In this document: piece after piece, positions 1-8,402 of the stretch
Position numbering within the stretch: position 1 is the stretch's first letter
Layout: every line of letters starts with the position of its first letter
Origin: an uncultured Planctomycetaceae bacterium
GTDB lineage: Bacteria; Planctomycetota; Planctomycetia; Planctomycetales; Planctomycetaceae
Assembly: GCA_903924405.1 (NCBI GenBank)
Contig: CAIYBH010000110.1
Span: 1-61,199 of the forward strand
Direction: 5' to 3'
DNA: 61,199 nt
The notes under the pieces: model-generated
Databases searched by the model: none
What the model saw: only the letters and a program-made list of their open reading frames with translations
What the model was told of the DNA's origin: nothing
Made by a program: the position numbers and the translations under genes

Positions 1-699
1 CGAGTTGTCGGTGGTGAGGAATGGTGGCGGATCAATCTGAGGCTGCCCGGGGCGGAGGAGGTGGATTACAACGATGTGGTTCGTGAAGTTCGGCGACAGG
101 CGGTACAGGAGCTGACCGGGGAGCGTTTCCGCGGTGTTCGCGTCCTGTGCACCGGAATCGCGCCGGTGATCTACAAGGCCCGGCGGTCGCTGGTAGATGG
201 TTTGATTCAGGGCCTCGCCAGCGATGTGCTGCTGATCGTTCTGGCAATTGTGATCACCATGCGGACTCTTTCCAGCGGCTTTCTCCTGTTGATCAGCAGT
301 CTCTTCCCGACCCTGCTGGTTCTGGGAACGCTCGGCTGGCTGGGAATTCCGATCAATGTCGGGGCGGTGCTTGCTCCGTGCGTGGCGTTGGGTGTGACGG
401 TTGATGATTCGATTCATTTCGTGGTGTGGTTTCGAAATGGTGTGCAGCGAGGCTTCACGCCCGGAGAAGCGGTTCTGCTGGCCTGGCGTGCCTGTGCTCG
501 GCCTGTCTATCAGAGCTGGATGCTCCTCGGGCTCGGCATGGCGACTCAGTTCGTCAATGACTTTGGTTCAATTCGACAGTTCGGGATGATGATGGTGGCG
601 ATGCTGACGGCCAGTGTGGTGGGCAATTTGATTCTTCAGCCAGCGATTCTTTCCAGTCCGCTCGGAAAATTTGTCGCCCGCGGTTTTCGTCGCTCCTGA
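1..699 (+). CDS. RND/MMPL-family transporter, C-terminal fragment
   Basis: The reading frame is open to the left edge of the window, so the N-terminus is missing. The visible 232 codons contain about five hydrophobic segments after a short periplasmic stretch, and the motif GVTVDDSIHF, a charged pair inside a membrane helix that is typical of MMPL/RND-superfamily permeases related to hopanoid or lipid exporters. The C-terminus is short and basic (RGFRRS). Proteins of this class use the proton gradient to move hydrophobic compounds across the inner membrane. The substrate cannot be told from this fragment. No partner gene is visible on this side. Confidence 0.8.
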   Translation, partial: RVVGGEEWWRINLRLPGAEEVDYNDVVREVRRQAVQELTGERFRGVRVLCTGIAPVIYKARRSLVDGLIQGLASDVLLIVLAIVITMRTLSSGFLLLISSLFPTLLVLGTLGWLGIPINVGAVLAPCVALGVTVDDSIHFVVWFRNGVQRGFTPGEAVLLAWRACARPVYQSWMLLGLGMATQFVNDFGSIRQFGMMMVAMLTASVVGNLILQPAILSSPLGKFVARGFRRS

Positions 700-962
700 C
701 ATTCGCAATGTGGGTGGGGGCTGGCGACGTATATTCAGAGATGTCGCCTGACAGCGTTTTGGGAAGCAGGACTGGAACGGAGGCCCTGTTCGCGGAAGCG
801 ATTTCGAAGTATCGATTCGTCCGCTGGAATTTCTGTGGATGCTGTCACCGCGAATCGCAATTTCGGAAAAGCAGCATGGGACAGAGCAGGCCGTTTTCGT
901 TACGATACCGCGAGTGCCCCGTGTTGTTACAGAACTCAGCAGAAGTAGCAGGAGTAATGGTG

Positions 963-1664
963 ATGAAACGCATACTGATCATGATTCTGGCGATTGCCGC
1001 GACGGCGAGCGCAGTGAGAGCTCAGGACAAGTGGGTTTCGCTGTTTGATGGAAAAACGCTGAATGGCTGGAAGATGGCGGAGCATGGTAAAGCCAATTAT
1101 GAAGTCGTTGACGGTGCAATCCATGGGGTGACTGTCGAAGGCAGCCCGAACTCCTTTTTGATGACGGAGCAGGAGTTCGGAGACTTTGAACTGGAATTTG
1201 AGGTCAAAGTTCATGATCAGTTGAATTCCGGCTGTCAGATCCGGTCGCGTGGAAAGACCGAAGCCGATGTGGAGGCGGAAGCCAAACGTACCGGTACCCG
1301 GCCACAGGGAGAAGGCGGGCTCGGGCGGTTCCATGGACCTCAGGTTGAGATTGAGAAGGCACCGGGATTTGCCGGCTACATTTATGGCGAAGCCACACAA
1401 TACGGCTGGTTGTCCGCCGAGCCTCGGACGGGCGGTAAACAACACAGTCTCATAAAGAGTGGTGACTGGAATAAGTTTCGGATTGTCGCCAAAGGTGCAC
1501 ACATTCAGACGATGATCAACGGCACCATGGTGGCGGATCTGCATCACGAAGAGATCTTCAAAACACATCCACGCGGGCACATCGGTCTGCAGGTGCACGG
1601 CATTGCTGCCGGAACTGGTCCCTTCGATGTTTCGTGGCGGAATATCCGAATTCGGCCGTTGTAA
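963..1664 (+). CDS. Secreted DUF1080 (3-keto-disaccharide hydrolase-type) protein
   Basis: This 233-aa protein starts with a clear signal peptide (MKRILIMILAIAATASAVRA). The mature part is a single DUF1080 domain, a concanavalin-like beta-sandwich, opening with WVSLFDGKTLNGWK and ending WRNIRIRPL, both characteristic of the family. Members are abundant in planctomycetes and are linked to sugar or 3-keto-glycoside hydrolysis. I chose ATG 963 because AGGAG at 950-954 lies 8 nt upstream; ATG 957, in the same frame, would be only 2 nt away. A 12-bp direct repeat (AATTCGGCCGTT at 1649-1660 and 1663-1674) straddles the stop codon. It may share a transcript with the haem protein downstream, 225 bp away. 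Confidence 0.85.
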   Translation: MKRILIMILAIAATASAVRAQDKWVSLFDGKTLNGWKMAEHGKANYEVVDGAIHGVTVEGSPNSFLMTEQEFGDFELEFEVKVHDQLNSGCQIRSRGKTEADVEAEAKRTGTRPQGEGGLGRFHGPQVEIEKAPGFAGYIYGEATQYGWLSAEPRTGGKQHSLIKSGDWNKFRIVAKGAHIQTMINGTMVADLHHEEIFKTHPRGHIGLQVHGIAAGTGPFDVSWRNIRIRPL

Positions 1665-1889
1665 TTCGGCCGTTTCAGGCTGGGCACAGCGGGAGTGTTT
1701 CCGGGGCTGCGTCCGGGGGCCGTTGGCTCCTCGATTCAGCTCCTTGCTCTCCAACGTCGGGTCCGTTCCACAGCCTGCCACCGGACTTCTGTATGTTGAT
1801 GGAAGTAGTGGTGACTACAGGTGCATGGCAGCCGGATGCTGTTGTACAAGTGATGATGAATCTGAGGTCAGTGAAGGATCATTGAGCGT

Positions 1890-4800
1890 ATGAAAAAGGC
1901 ACCGGTTGGGACTCTGCTGAGTACATTGGCTGCATTGCTCGTCTGTGTGATTGTCCCGGTCAGGCTGGCACAGGCTCAGGAATTTGAAGGGATTCGGGTA
2001 CCAGACGGGTTTCGCGTCACACGGTATGCCGACGATGAGCTGGCTCATGATATCTTCTCACTGACTCTGGATTCTGAGGGGCGTGTTGTTGTCTCCGGCC
2101 CGGGTTATATTCGTACATTGATTGATACGGATGGCGATGGGCGAGCGGATCGCTTTGAACAGTTTTCCGACAAGCCCGCATCGGGCGCTCAGGGAATGTT
2201 TTTTCACGGTCGTCGGTTGCTGTGTGCGGGAGATGATGGACTGCTTCTGTTTCAGGATGACAACGCAGACGGCAAGGCCGATGGCGCACCGCAGACGTTT
2301 CTGAAGATTGCTGCGGGTGGCGAGCACCACGTGCACTCCATTCAGAAAGGGCCTGATGGCTGGTGGTATGTGATCGCCGGAAACTTTTCGGGCGTGTCCG
2401 CTGCCTACGCGACATCGCCGTCGTCACCTGTCAAAGCGCCGGTGTCAGGGACACTGCTGCGACTCACCCCCGAGCTGCGTGGCGGAGAAATCGTGGCGGA
2501 TGGCTTTCGAAATGCGTATGATTTTGCGTTTAACGAAATGGGTGACTGTTTCACTTATGACAGCGACGACGAGCGGGATATTTCGCTTCCGTGGTATCTT
2601 CCCACGCAGGTGTTTCATGTGCTGCCCGCATCCAATGCCGGTTACGTGACGCCCGGACTGAAACGCCCTCCAACCTATCCCGAGATGCCGCCTGTTGTGG
2701 CGTCATTTGGTCGAGGCTCACCCACCGGGGTGTTGTGTTATCGCCACCGGCAGTTTCCGGAGGCATACCGTGGAGCCCTGTTTGTTCAGGACTGGACACT
2801 CGGTCGAATTCTGGTTGTGCCGTTGAACGTTCAGGGAGCGGGCTGGACATCGCAGCCTTTCGAATTCGCTGCGGGGCAGAATCAATTCGGATTTGCTCCG
2901 ACGGACATGGAGGTCGGACCTGACGGTAGCCTGTATGTTTCAGTTGGTGGTCGTGGCACGCGTGGCAGCGTTTATCGGATTTCATGGGACGGAAACAGCT
3001 CCACCCCCTCAGTCAGCACCAATGATGAATCGTCCGTGAATCGAGTCCTGCGGGCTCCACAACCCAACACCGCGTGGTCTCGAACCCGATGGGTGCCGGA
3101 GGCGAAAAAGCTATCGCCCGCAGTCTTTCGATCAGCAGCTCTCGACGCATCCCGCACAGTCGTGGAACGTGTGCGAGCTGTTGAAGTTCTTGTGGAACTG
3201 CATGGGGGAATGGATCCGGAAACGGCTCGGCAACTGGTCCGATCGGATGCTGTTGAGGTACGGGCCCGTGCCGCGTGGGCAATCGGGCGAACGAAGCCAG
3301 CCGCTCCGGATATCGGTAGTCTCAAGCCATTCCTGAGGGATGTTGACCCTTTTGTGCAGCGGGCTGCCCTCGAATCGCTCACCACGGTGACATCGGCGGA
3401 TGTCTTTTCTGCCGTTATCGAAGAGCTGGCTGCGGCTCTTAGTCATTCGGATCGGGTTGTTCGGTTGACCGCAGCGCAATTGATGCAGCGGCTCGAACCA
3501 GCTCAGTTAAAAGCCGTCGAAAAGGCAATCGCAGATGATTCTCGCGCCATGCTCTGGTTTTATCTGGGACGACTGCAGCGTTCCGCGGCCCTCAGTGTTC
3601 CGGCAGCGCAGGTTGCCACTGCGGTGCTGCAGAATTCCGAAGCGTCAATTGGTTTACGCAGGGAGTCTGTCCGAGTGCTGCAACTGGCTCTCGGAGACAC
3701 CGGTCCACAAAAAGATCGACCACCGATGTTCGAAAGTTATGCTCCCCGACTGTCCGCGGAACCGATTGAACGGGAATTGAACCCGCTGCTCATTGCCATT
3801 GCGGATGCGTTTCCCTCTGGTGACACGCTGCTCGATCATGAGCTGGTCAGGTTTTTCGCCATGACAGCGCCACTCAATCGGGATTTGTTCACCCGCATCC
3901 TCGGCCAGTTGACCGACGAAAGCCTGCCACAGGACGATCTGCATCGTCTGGCCGCGCTCAGCCAGTTTGAGCTTGAGCGTTCTGTGGAAGAGACTTCTGC
4001 CATCGCGAAGGCACTTGTTGCGGTGGACGTGAAGCTGAAGCGTCTTTCTATGAAGCAGGATACGAACTGGGACGACCGGATCGGCGAGCTGTATGGGGCC
4101 CTGTGTGCAGTTGATCCGGCACTCCCGTCACTGATCCCGAGTCAGCCGGGGTTCGGCCAGCCAGGTCATGTGCTGTTTCTCAGCAAAGTTCCGGAAGCTC
4201 TGATCCCGCAGGCGATTACGGGACTTGTGAATGCTGTCGCCGAGGATGCGGATTATCAATGGAGTAGTGACGTGGTGTTTGTGATCGGTGAGTCAGACGA
4301 TCCGGCTCATCGGAAGTTGCTGCGGAATCAGCTCTCAAATCTGTCGGTACGTGATGCCGTGCTGATGGTTCTGGCTGAGACTCCCTCACCAGCTGATCGA
4401 CCGGCCTTCGTGGCGGGACTGGAATCTCCGCAGTTGAATGCCGTTGAAGCCTGTCTGAATGCTCTGAAGTCACTGCCTCGTACACGGGAGCCAGCAGAGC
4501 TTTATCAGCTCCTCGGAACCGCTCGGCGTCTGATCAACGATAAACGCGAATTTCAATTGCGGGAAATGGCGATGCGTATCCTGCAGAACAACACCGAACA
4601 AACTCTGAAATTCGTTTTTGGAGAAACCGGATATCAGCCGCAGCCAGAGTCAATGCAGGCGTGGCAGGAATGGCTGGAGAGCCGTTATCCTGATTATCGT
4701 CCGGTGAATACTTCAGAGCAGGCGCTGAAACTGCTCGCCTCGCTGAACAGTGTGGTGTGGGATTCCGGCGATCAGTTGCGGGGGCAGAAGCTGTTCGAAA

Positions 4801-5165
4801 AGCTCAGCTGTGCACGTTGTCATGGTGGTCGCAGAGCTTTAGGACCGGATCTGACCGGAGTTGCACGTCGATTCTCGCGTAATGACCTGTTTGCTGCGAT
4901 CGTGGATCCCAATCGTGATATTTCCGCTCGCTACCAGACGACTTCGATAGAAACAAAATCCGGAAAAATTCTGTCCGGTCTCATCGTCTATGAGTCTATC
5001 GACGGTTTGCTGCTCAGAGACGCGGAGCACAGGACTTATCGCGTCGAAGCAGCGGACATTGACTCCAAATCTCAGCAACGAAACTCGCTGATGCCGGAAG
5101 GCCTGCTCAAAGACTGCTCAGATCAGGACCTGGCGGATCTCAATCGGTATCTTCAGAGCCTGTAG
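1890..5165 (+). CDS. PVC-type large haem-binding protein (sorbosone-dehydrogenase-like propeller, HEAT repeats, CxxCH)
   Basis: A 1091-aa protein with a signal peptide (about residues 1-29), an N-terminal six-bladed propeller resembling the putative membrane-bound dehydrogenase domain of Pirellula/Verrucomicrobium proteins (VPDGFRVTRYADDELA, then GPDGWWYVIAGNFSG), a central alpha-helical HEAT-like region (roughly 390-900), and a C-terminal cytochrome c domain with C974-A-R-C977-H978 and a downstream Met (NSLMPEG). This is the TIGR02604 plus TIGR02603 architecture confined mainly to planctomycetes and verrucomicrobia. It probably acts outside the inner membrane as a haem-linked sugar or alcohol dehydrogenase, but no substrate is known. 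AAGGA at 1874-1878 is 11 nt before the ATG. Confidence 0.9.
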   Translation: MKKAPVGTLLSTLAALLVCVIVPVRLAQAQEFEGIRVPDGFRVTRYADDELAHDIFSLTLDSEGRVVVSGPGYIRTLIDTDGDGRADRFEQFSDKPASGAQGMFFHGRRLLCAGDDGLLLFQDDNADGKADGAPQTFLKIAAGGEHHVHSIQKGPDGWWYVIAGNFSGVSAAYATSPSSPVKAPVSGTLLRLTPELRGGEIVADGFRNAYDFAFNEMGDCFTYDSDDERDISLPWYLPTQVFHVLPASNAGYVTPGLKRPPTYPEMPPVVASFGRGSPTGVLCYRHRQFPEAYRGALFVQDWTLGRILVVPLNVQGAGWTSQPFEFAAGQNQFGFAPTDMEVGPDGSLYVSVGGRGTRGSVYRISWDGNSSTPSVSTNDESSVNRVLRAPQPNTAWSRTRWVPEAKKLSPAVFRSAALDASRTVVERVRAVEVLVELHGGMDPETARQLVRSDAVEVRARAAWAIGRTKPAAPDIGSLKPFLRDVDPFVQRAALESLTTVTSADVFSAVIEELAAALSHSDRVVRLTAAQLMQRLEPAQLKAVEKAIADDSRAMLWFYLGRLQRSAALSVPAAQVATAVLQNSEASIGLRRESVRVLQLALGDTGPQKDRPPMFESYAPRLSAEPIERELNPLLIAIADAFPSGDTLLDHELVRFFAMTAPLNRDLFTRILGQLTDESLPQDDLHRLAALSQFELERSVEETSAIAKALVAVDVKLKRLSMKQDTNWDDRIGELYGALCAVDPALPSLIPSQPGFGQPGHVLFLSKVPEALIPQAITGLVNAVAEDADYQWSSDVVFVIGESDDPAHRKLLRNQLSNLSVRDAVLMVLAETPSPADRPAFVAGLESPQLNAVEACLNALKSLPRTREPAELYQLLGTARRLINDKREFQLREMAMRILQNNTEQTLKFVFGETGYQPQPESMQAWQEWLESRYPDYRPVNTSEQALKLLASLNSVVWDSGDQLRGQKLFEKLSCARCHGGRRALGPDLTGVARRFSRNDLFAAIVDPNRDISARYQTTSIETKSGKILSGLIVYESIDGLLLRDAEHRTYRVEAADIDSKSQQRNSLMPEGLLKDCSDQDLADLNRYLQSL

Positions 5166-5367
5166 TGCGGGGCCGTAATCGGGGCGGTGCAGCAGGTGTG
5201 GCGCATCACACCGTTCAACTCGCTGAGGCTACCAGTCACTGGCGGTCAGGAGCGACAAAGCTGGCAGGATTGTGCCGCGTGGAATCCTCGTCCTGCTGGA
5301 CCTTGCTTTACGCCTCAAGTCACGCGAGTCGGGAGTACAACACGGACGCTCGCACTCAACGCCGGTT

Positions 5368-6069
5368 TCACAGTCCGGACTCGGTGGCGGGCTTTCCGTC
5401 ACTGGCATACCGCAGGCTGCTGTGACCGGCTGGTGGTGCAAAGGCCACTCGGTCAGGCAGTCGTGTGACGCCCATGCCGTGGGGAAGCCGCTGGGCTGTG
5501 GCAATGTCCCGCTTCAGAGTTCCACCAGTCCATGGGCCGATTCCCAGCACAAAGGTGTTGCTGTCGCTGGACTGGGCCATGGAGATACCGCCATCCCCTA
5601 AAACAGACCGGGATTTGGTCTCGTACAGCACCAGTCCGATTTTTGCGTATGCATACTGAGATTTTTTCTGACTGAAGCGGATCTCTGGAAGCGTCATCAT
5701 TCCAGGAAGTGTGATTTCCGGAACCCCGATAAACGTATCGGTGGTATCTGTTCCTACGCCCCCGCTGCGAGGTTCGAGAATGACTTCCGAATCTTCGACC
5801 GTGGCCACCACGCTGGCGCCCGCACGCAACAGGCGATGTCGTAGTGACCCCATCACATAGCCCTTGTCCACGCAATCGAGGTACTTGTCGTCCAGAAAGA
5901 CTTTCTGACCGGACATGGGCGAAAAGTCGACCTTGTCCAGAGACTGGTCGATAGCGTTGGAGACCAGCATCTGCTCCTTGGCCGTTCGTGCTGTATTGGA
6001 CGTGCTGGTGGATGTGCAACCGACAGTCAGTGCAGCCAATACCAATGAGAACAGAGAGGGCAGCTTCAT
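5368..6069 (-). CDS. Putative lipoprotein of unknown function (DUF6655-like)
   Basis: The 233-aa product begins MKLPSLFSLVLAALTVGC, a lipoprotein signal with lipobox TVGC, followed by a Ser/Thr-rich linker. The body (KVFLDDKYLD, RSGGVGTDTTD, GVPEITLPG) resembles, from memory, the DUF6655 lipoproteins common in planctomycetes. Function is unknown; its form suggests an outer-membrane or periplasm-anchored protein. The frame could be extended upstream to 6201, but the lipoprotein signal fixes the start at 6069. It converges with the haem protein, leaving about 200 bp between the stops, and stands alone. Confidence 0.75.
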   Translation of the reverse strand: MKLPSLFSLVLAALTVGCTSTSTSNTARTAKEQMLVSNAIDQSLDKVDFSPMSGQKVFLDDKYLDCVDKGYVMGSLRHRLLRAGASVVATVEDSEVILEPRSGGVGTDTTDTFIGVPEITLPGMMTLPEIRFSQKKSQYAYAKIGLVLYETKSRSVLGDGGISMAQSSDSNTFVLGIGPWTGGTLKRDIATAQRLPHGMGVTRLPDRVAFAPPAGHSSLRYASDGKPATESGL

Positions 6070-6568
6070 CAGGTTCGTCCAGGTTGTGAACAAAAGTTGA
6101 TTCGTAACAGTACAATGCAACTTCTGAAGGCAGACGACGGCAAACGGCATTGCTCTACCATTTACAGCTTGCGTCGCACGAGGCCTGCCAGGACGGAGCA
6201 TCGATCATCGACCAGCGCCCTGCAGCGAGGTCGAGGAAGGTTCAGCACCGCGAAGTGAGTCTATGAGTTCCAACAGTCCGGGTTCAACGCGGATATCGCT
6301 GGATATCCCGCCCCTTGTTGGCCGTCCCCCCTGCTCGGTCTGACTTAGCAAATTCGTTCGGCAGTTTCTGCCCGGATTGTTTTTGCCCGGCAGAATCGCC
6401 CCCGACTTGGTGCGAGGGGCGGCAGGCGAAGGTCCATGTGAACTGGTCCAATGATGAATTCCACGCCAATGATGAATTCCGCGTGTGTTTCAGCAGAAAC
6501 ACGGCCCCCACCGTTTTTCGATACTTCGCAACCCCGGCAATGAAATCTCGACAGTGTTGACAACGGGC
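6070..6568. other. Intergenic region with a small tandem repeat
   Basis: No convincing gene. It holds an 18-bp tandem duplication at 6448-6483 and is bounded on the right by the intrinsic terminator of the neighbouring propeller gene. Confidence 0.6.
6448..6483. repeat. 18-bp tandem repeat, two copies
   Basis: CCAATGATGAATTCCACG (6448-6465) is followed directly by CCAATGATGAATTCCGCG (6466-6483); one mismatch. Each copy contains an EcoRI-type palindrome GAATTC. No function is evident. Confidence 0.9.
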
Positions 6569-6606
6569 AAAAAAAAACGCTGCGACCCGAATGAGTCGCA
6601 GCGTTT
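6569..6606 (-). terminator. Rho-independent terminator
   Basis: Perfect 12-bp stem AAACGCTGCGAC / GTCGCAGCGTTT (6575-6586 and 6595-6606) with an 8-nt loop. Read on the minus strand it is followed by nine T (A-run 6569-6577). It lies just downstream of the propeller gene ending at 6652 and should end the two-gene propeller transcript. Confidence 0.93.
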
Positions 6607-6651
6607 GGTTACTCGTGCTGTCAGCACCTGCCCTGCAGGCATGACCATCGC

Positions 6652-8313
6652 TTATTTACCGGGCTCACTCTGCGCGCCCTCGCGGATTGCAAAGACGCGA
6701 TTTCGGTTGGCGATGAACATGGTATCGTTGGCAATGACAGGAGTGGTGTAGACCGACGATCCCATATTGACTTCGCCAATGAGTTCCATTTCCTTCGCGA
6801 GGCGGAAGATGGAAATGTCGCCGTCTTCGTCACCGATGTAGACTTTGTCTTCAACAATCAGCGGCGATGCCCAGCTGGCCGCAAACATGTCATATGTCCA
6901 GTGTGGCTTACCGGTCTTGACATCGAGGCAATGCAGGAGGCCACTGAAGTCTGCAACGAACAGCAGTTCGTTTTTAATGGAGACCGTTCCACATGTGCGA
7001 TGCATCGTGGTTTCGAAGACGCTGGAGTCGGCCCCGGTATAGTGCCAGACGGCTGCTGAGTTCGGATTTTCGCGTTCAAAGTCGCCTTCTTTTTCGACCA
7101 GAGCCTGCAGACGTTTGTGAGCGATCGGTGTTTTGGGGTCTTTAGAGTTGTAGACCAGAGTCGGGCTGACATCTCCCCGCTTGTTGGGATCGATGCACCA
7201 CAGGTGCCCCTGACCTTCGCCGTGCTCAGGGTCCTCGCCGACCCCGACATAAACCAGCCCATCATAAACGACCGGTGTGGCAATCAAATGATTGCGGGTG
7301 GCACGACCACCGAGCAGGTAGATGGAATCCTTGGGGTTGCAGTCAAACTTCCACAGAAGGTCGGCCTTACCGTCCTTACCCTCAGCTGCGAATCCATACA
7401 GATAGCCGTCACCGCCGCCTGCGATCACCTGAGCAACACCATTGAAGACACCGTAGGCCGGCGACGACCACTGCCCATGGAGCACATTGACACCGGGTGA
7501 GCTGTCTGTCCAGAGCACTTCGCCGGAGTTCCGGTTCAGGCAGATAAAGCTGGGGGCTCGTTCTTCGGGAATTGCAATGTGGCTTTCGTCCACACCATTT
7601 CCGGTGATGACAAACAGCAGGTTGCCCACCGACGTCACTGAGCAGCTGCACATGTTGTGCTGCGAGACGTTCAGATCCTTCATCATGTCGACGACCCAGA
7701 TCACGTCGGCTTCTGTTTCATCGGTCAGCTTTTCATCCACGAATGGACTGTCATTCTGTCCGTCACGAAATCCCTCTGTGTCAAGGCAGACAACCTGCCC
7801 GCGGCTACTGACGTACCACGCACGTTGACCATCTACATAAGGCGAACAGCAGATGCCCTGATGCGGCCAGTCATGGACGCGGCCCGTGGGAAGTTTCTCA
7901 TTGCTGTGCTGCCACAGAAAATCGCCCGTCTTTTCGTCGAAACAGACGAGGCAACCGAGGTCTACGGAGCTGGGGTAACGCTTGATATAGCCGTTGCCGT
8001 TATTTGTCCCGATGTAGACCTTGCCGTTGGCGACGACCGGATTGCCGTAGGTTTCTGAACCCAGCGGCATCGACCAGACCACGTTCTCACCGCTCTCCAC
8101 ATCCCATTTGACAGGAATGTTTTTGCCCTCGGGCGTGTTGTTGCGTGAATAACTACCGCCCCACTGCGGCCAGTCCTTCGCACCAACGTCCATCTTCGAG
8201 ATTTTTTCGAGCGCCAGCTTAGTGGGGTCCTCAGCCTGCACCAGCAGACCATTCGGAAGTGCCGCCGCGGCAGCAAGAACGCCCGCGACGATTGAGTGTC
8301 GGATTTTCAGCAT
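6652..8313 (-). CDS. Secreted PQQ-binding-like beta-propeller protein
   Basis: A 553-aa protein with a signal peptide (MLKIRHSIVAGVLAAAAALP) and repeated propeller blades showing the recurring VVANGKVYIGTNNG, LVCFDEKTGDFLW and HCLDVKTGKPHW patterns of PQQ/BamB-like repeats. Such planctomycete proteins are often annotated as outer membrane protein assembly factor BamB-like, but they lack the context of the BAM complex; many probably do not bind PQQ. The start at 8313 is supported by AAGGA about 10 nt upstream; an in-frame extension to 8397 has no signal sequence. It follows a related propeller gene with an 89-nt gap, suggesting one transcript, and is followed by a strong terminator. Confidence 0.85.
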   Translation of the reverse strand: MLKIRHSIVAGVLAAAAALPNGLLVQAEDPTKLALEKISKMDVGAKDWPQWGGSYSRNNTPEGKNIPVKWDVESGENVVWSMPLGSETYGNPVVANGKVYIGTNNGNGYIKRYPSSVDLGCLVCFDEKTGDFLWQHSNEKLPTGRVHDWPHQGICCSPYVDGQRAWYVSSRGQVVCLDTEGFRDGQNDSPFVDEKLTDETEADVIWVVDMMKDLNVSQHNMCSCSVTSVGNLLFVITGNGVDESHIAIPEERAPSFICLNRNSGEVLWTDSSPGVNVLHGQWSSPAYGVFNGVAQVIAGGGDGYLYGFAAEGKDGKADLLWKFDCNPKDSIYLLGGRATRNHLIATPVVYDGLVYVGVGEDPEHGEGQGHLWCIDPNKRGDVSPTLVYNSKDPKTPIAHKRLQALVEKEGDFERENPNSAAVWHYTGADSSVFETTMHRTCGTVSIKNELLFVADFSGLLHCLDVKTGKPHWTYDMFAASWASPLIVEDKVYIGDEDGDISIFRLAKEMELIGEVNMGSSVYTTPVIANDTMFIANRNRVFAIREGAQSEPGK

Positions 8314-8402
8314 CGTAATGTTTTCCTTGAATGCCTCTCGTACCTGGTCACAGCAGCCCTGCGGCTCAGGTGTACGAGTTGCCTGGTGAACGGTCAAACA
8401 GA

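Noticed and set aside
936..1781. 281-codon minus-strand frame over the DUF1080 gene
   Set aside because: It is a shadow of the plus-strand gene; no homology, and it runs opposite to a clear signal peptide and domain.
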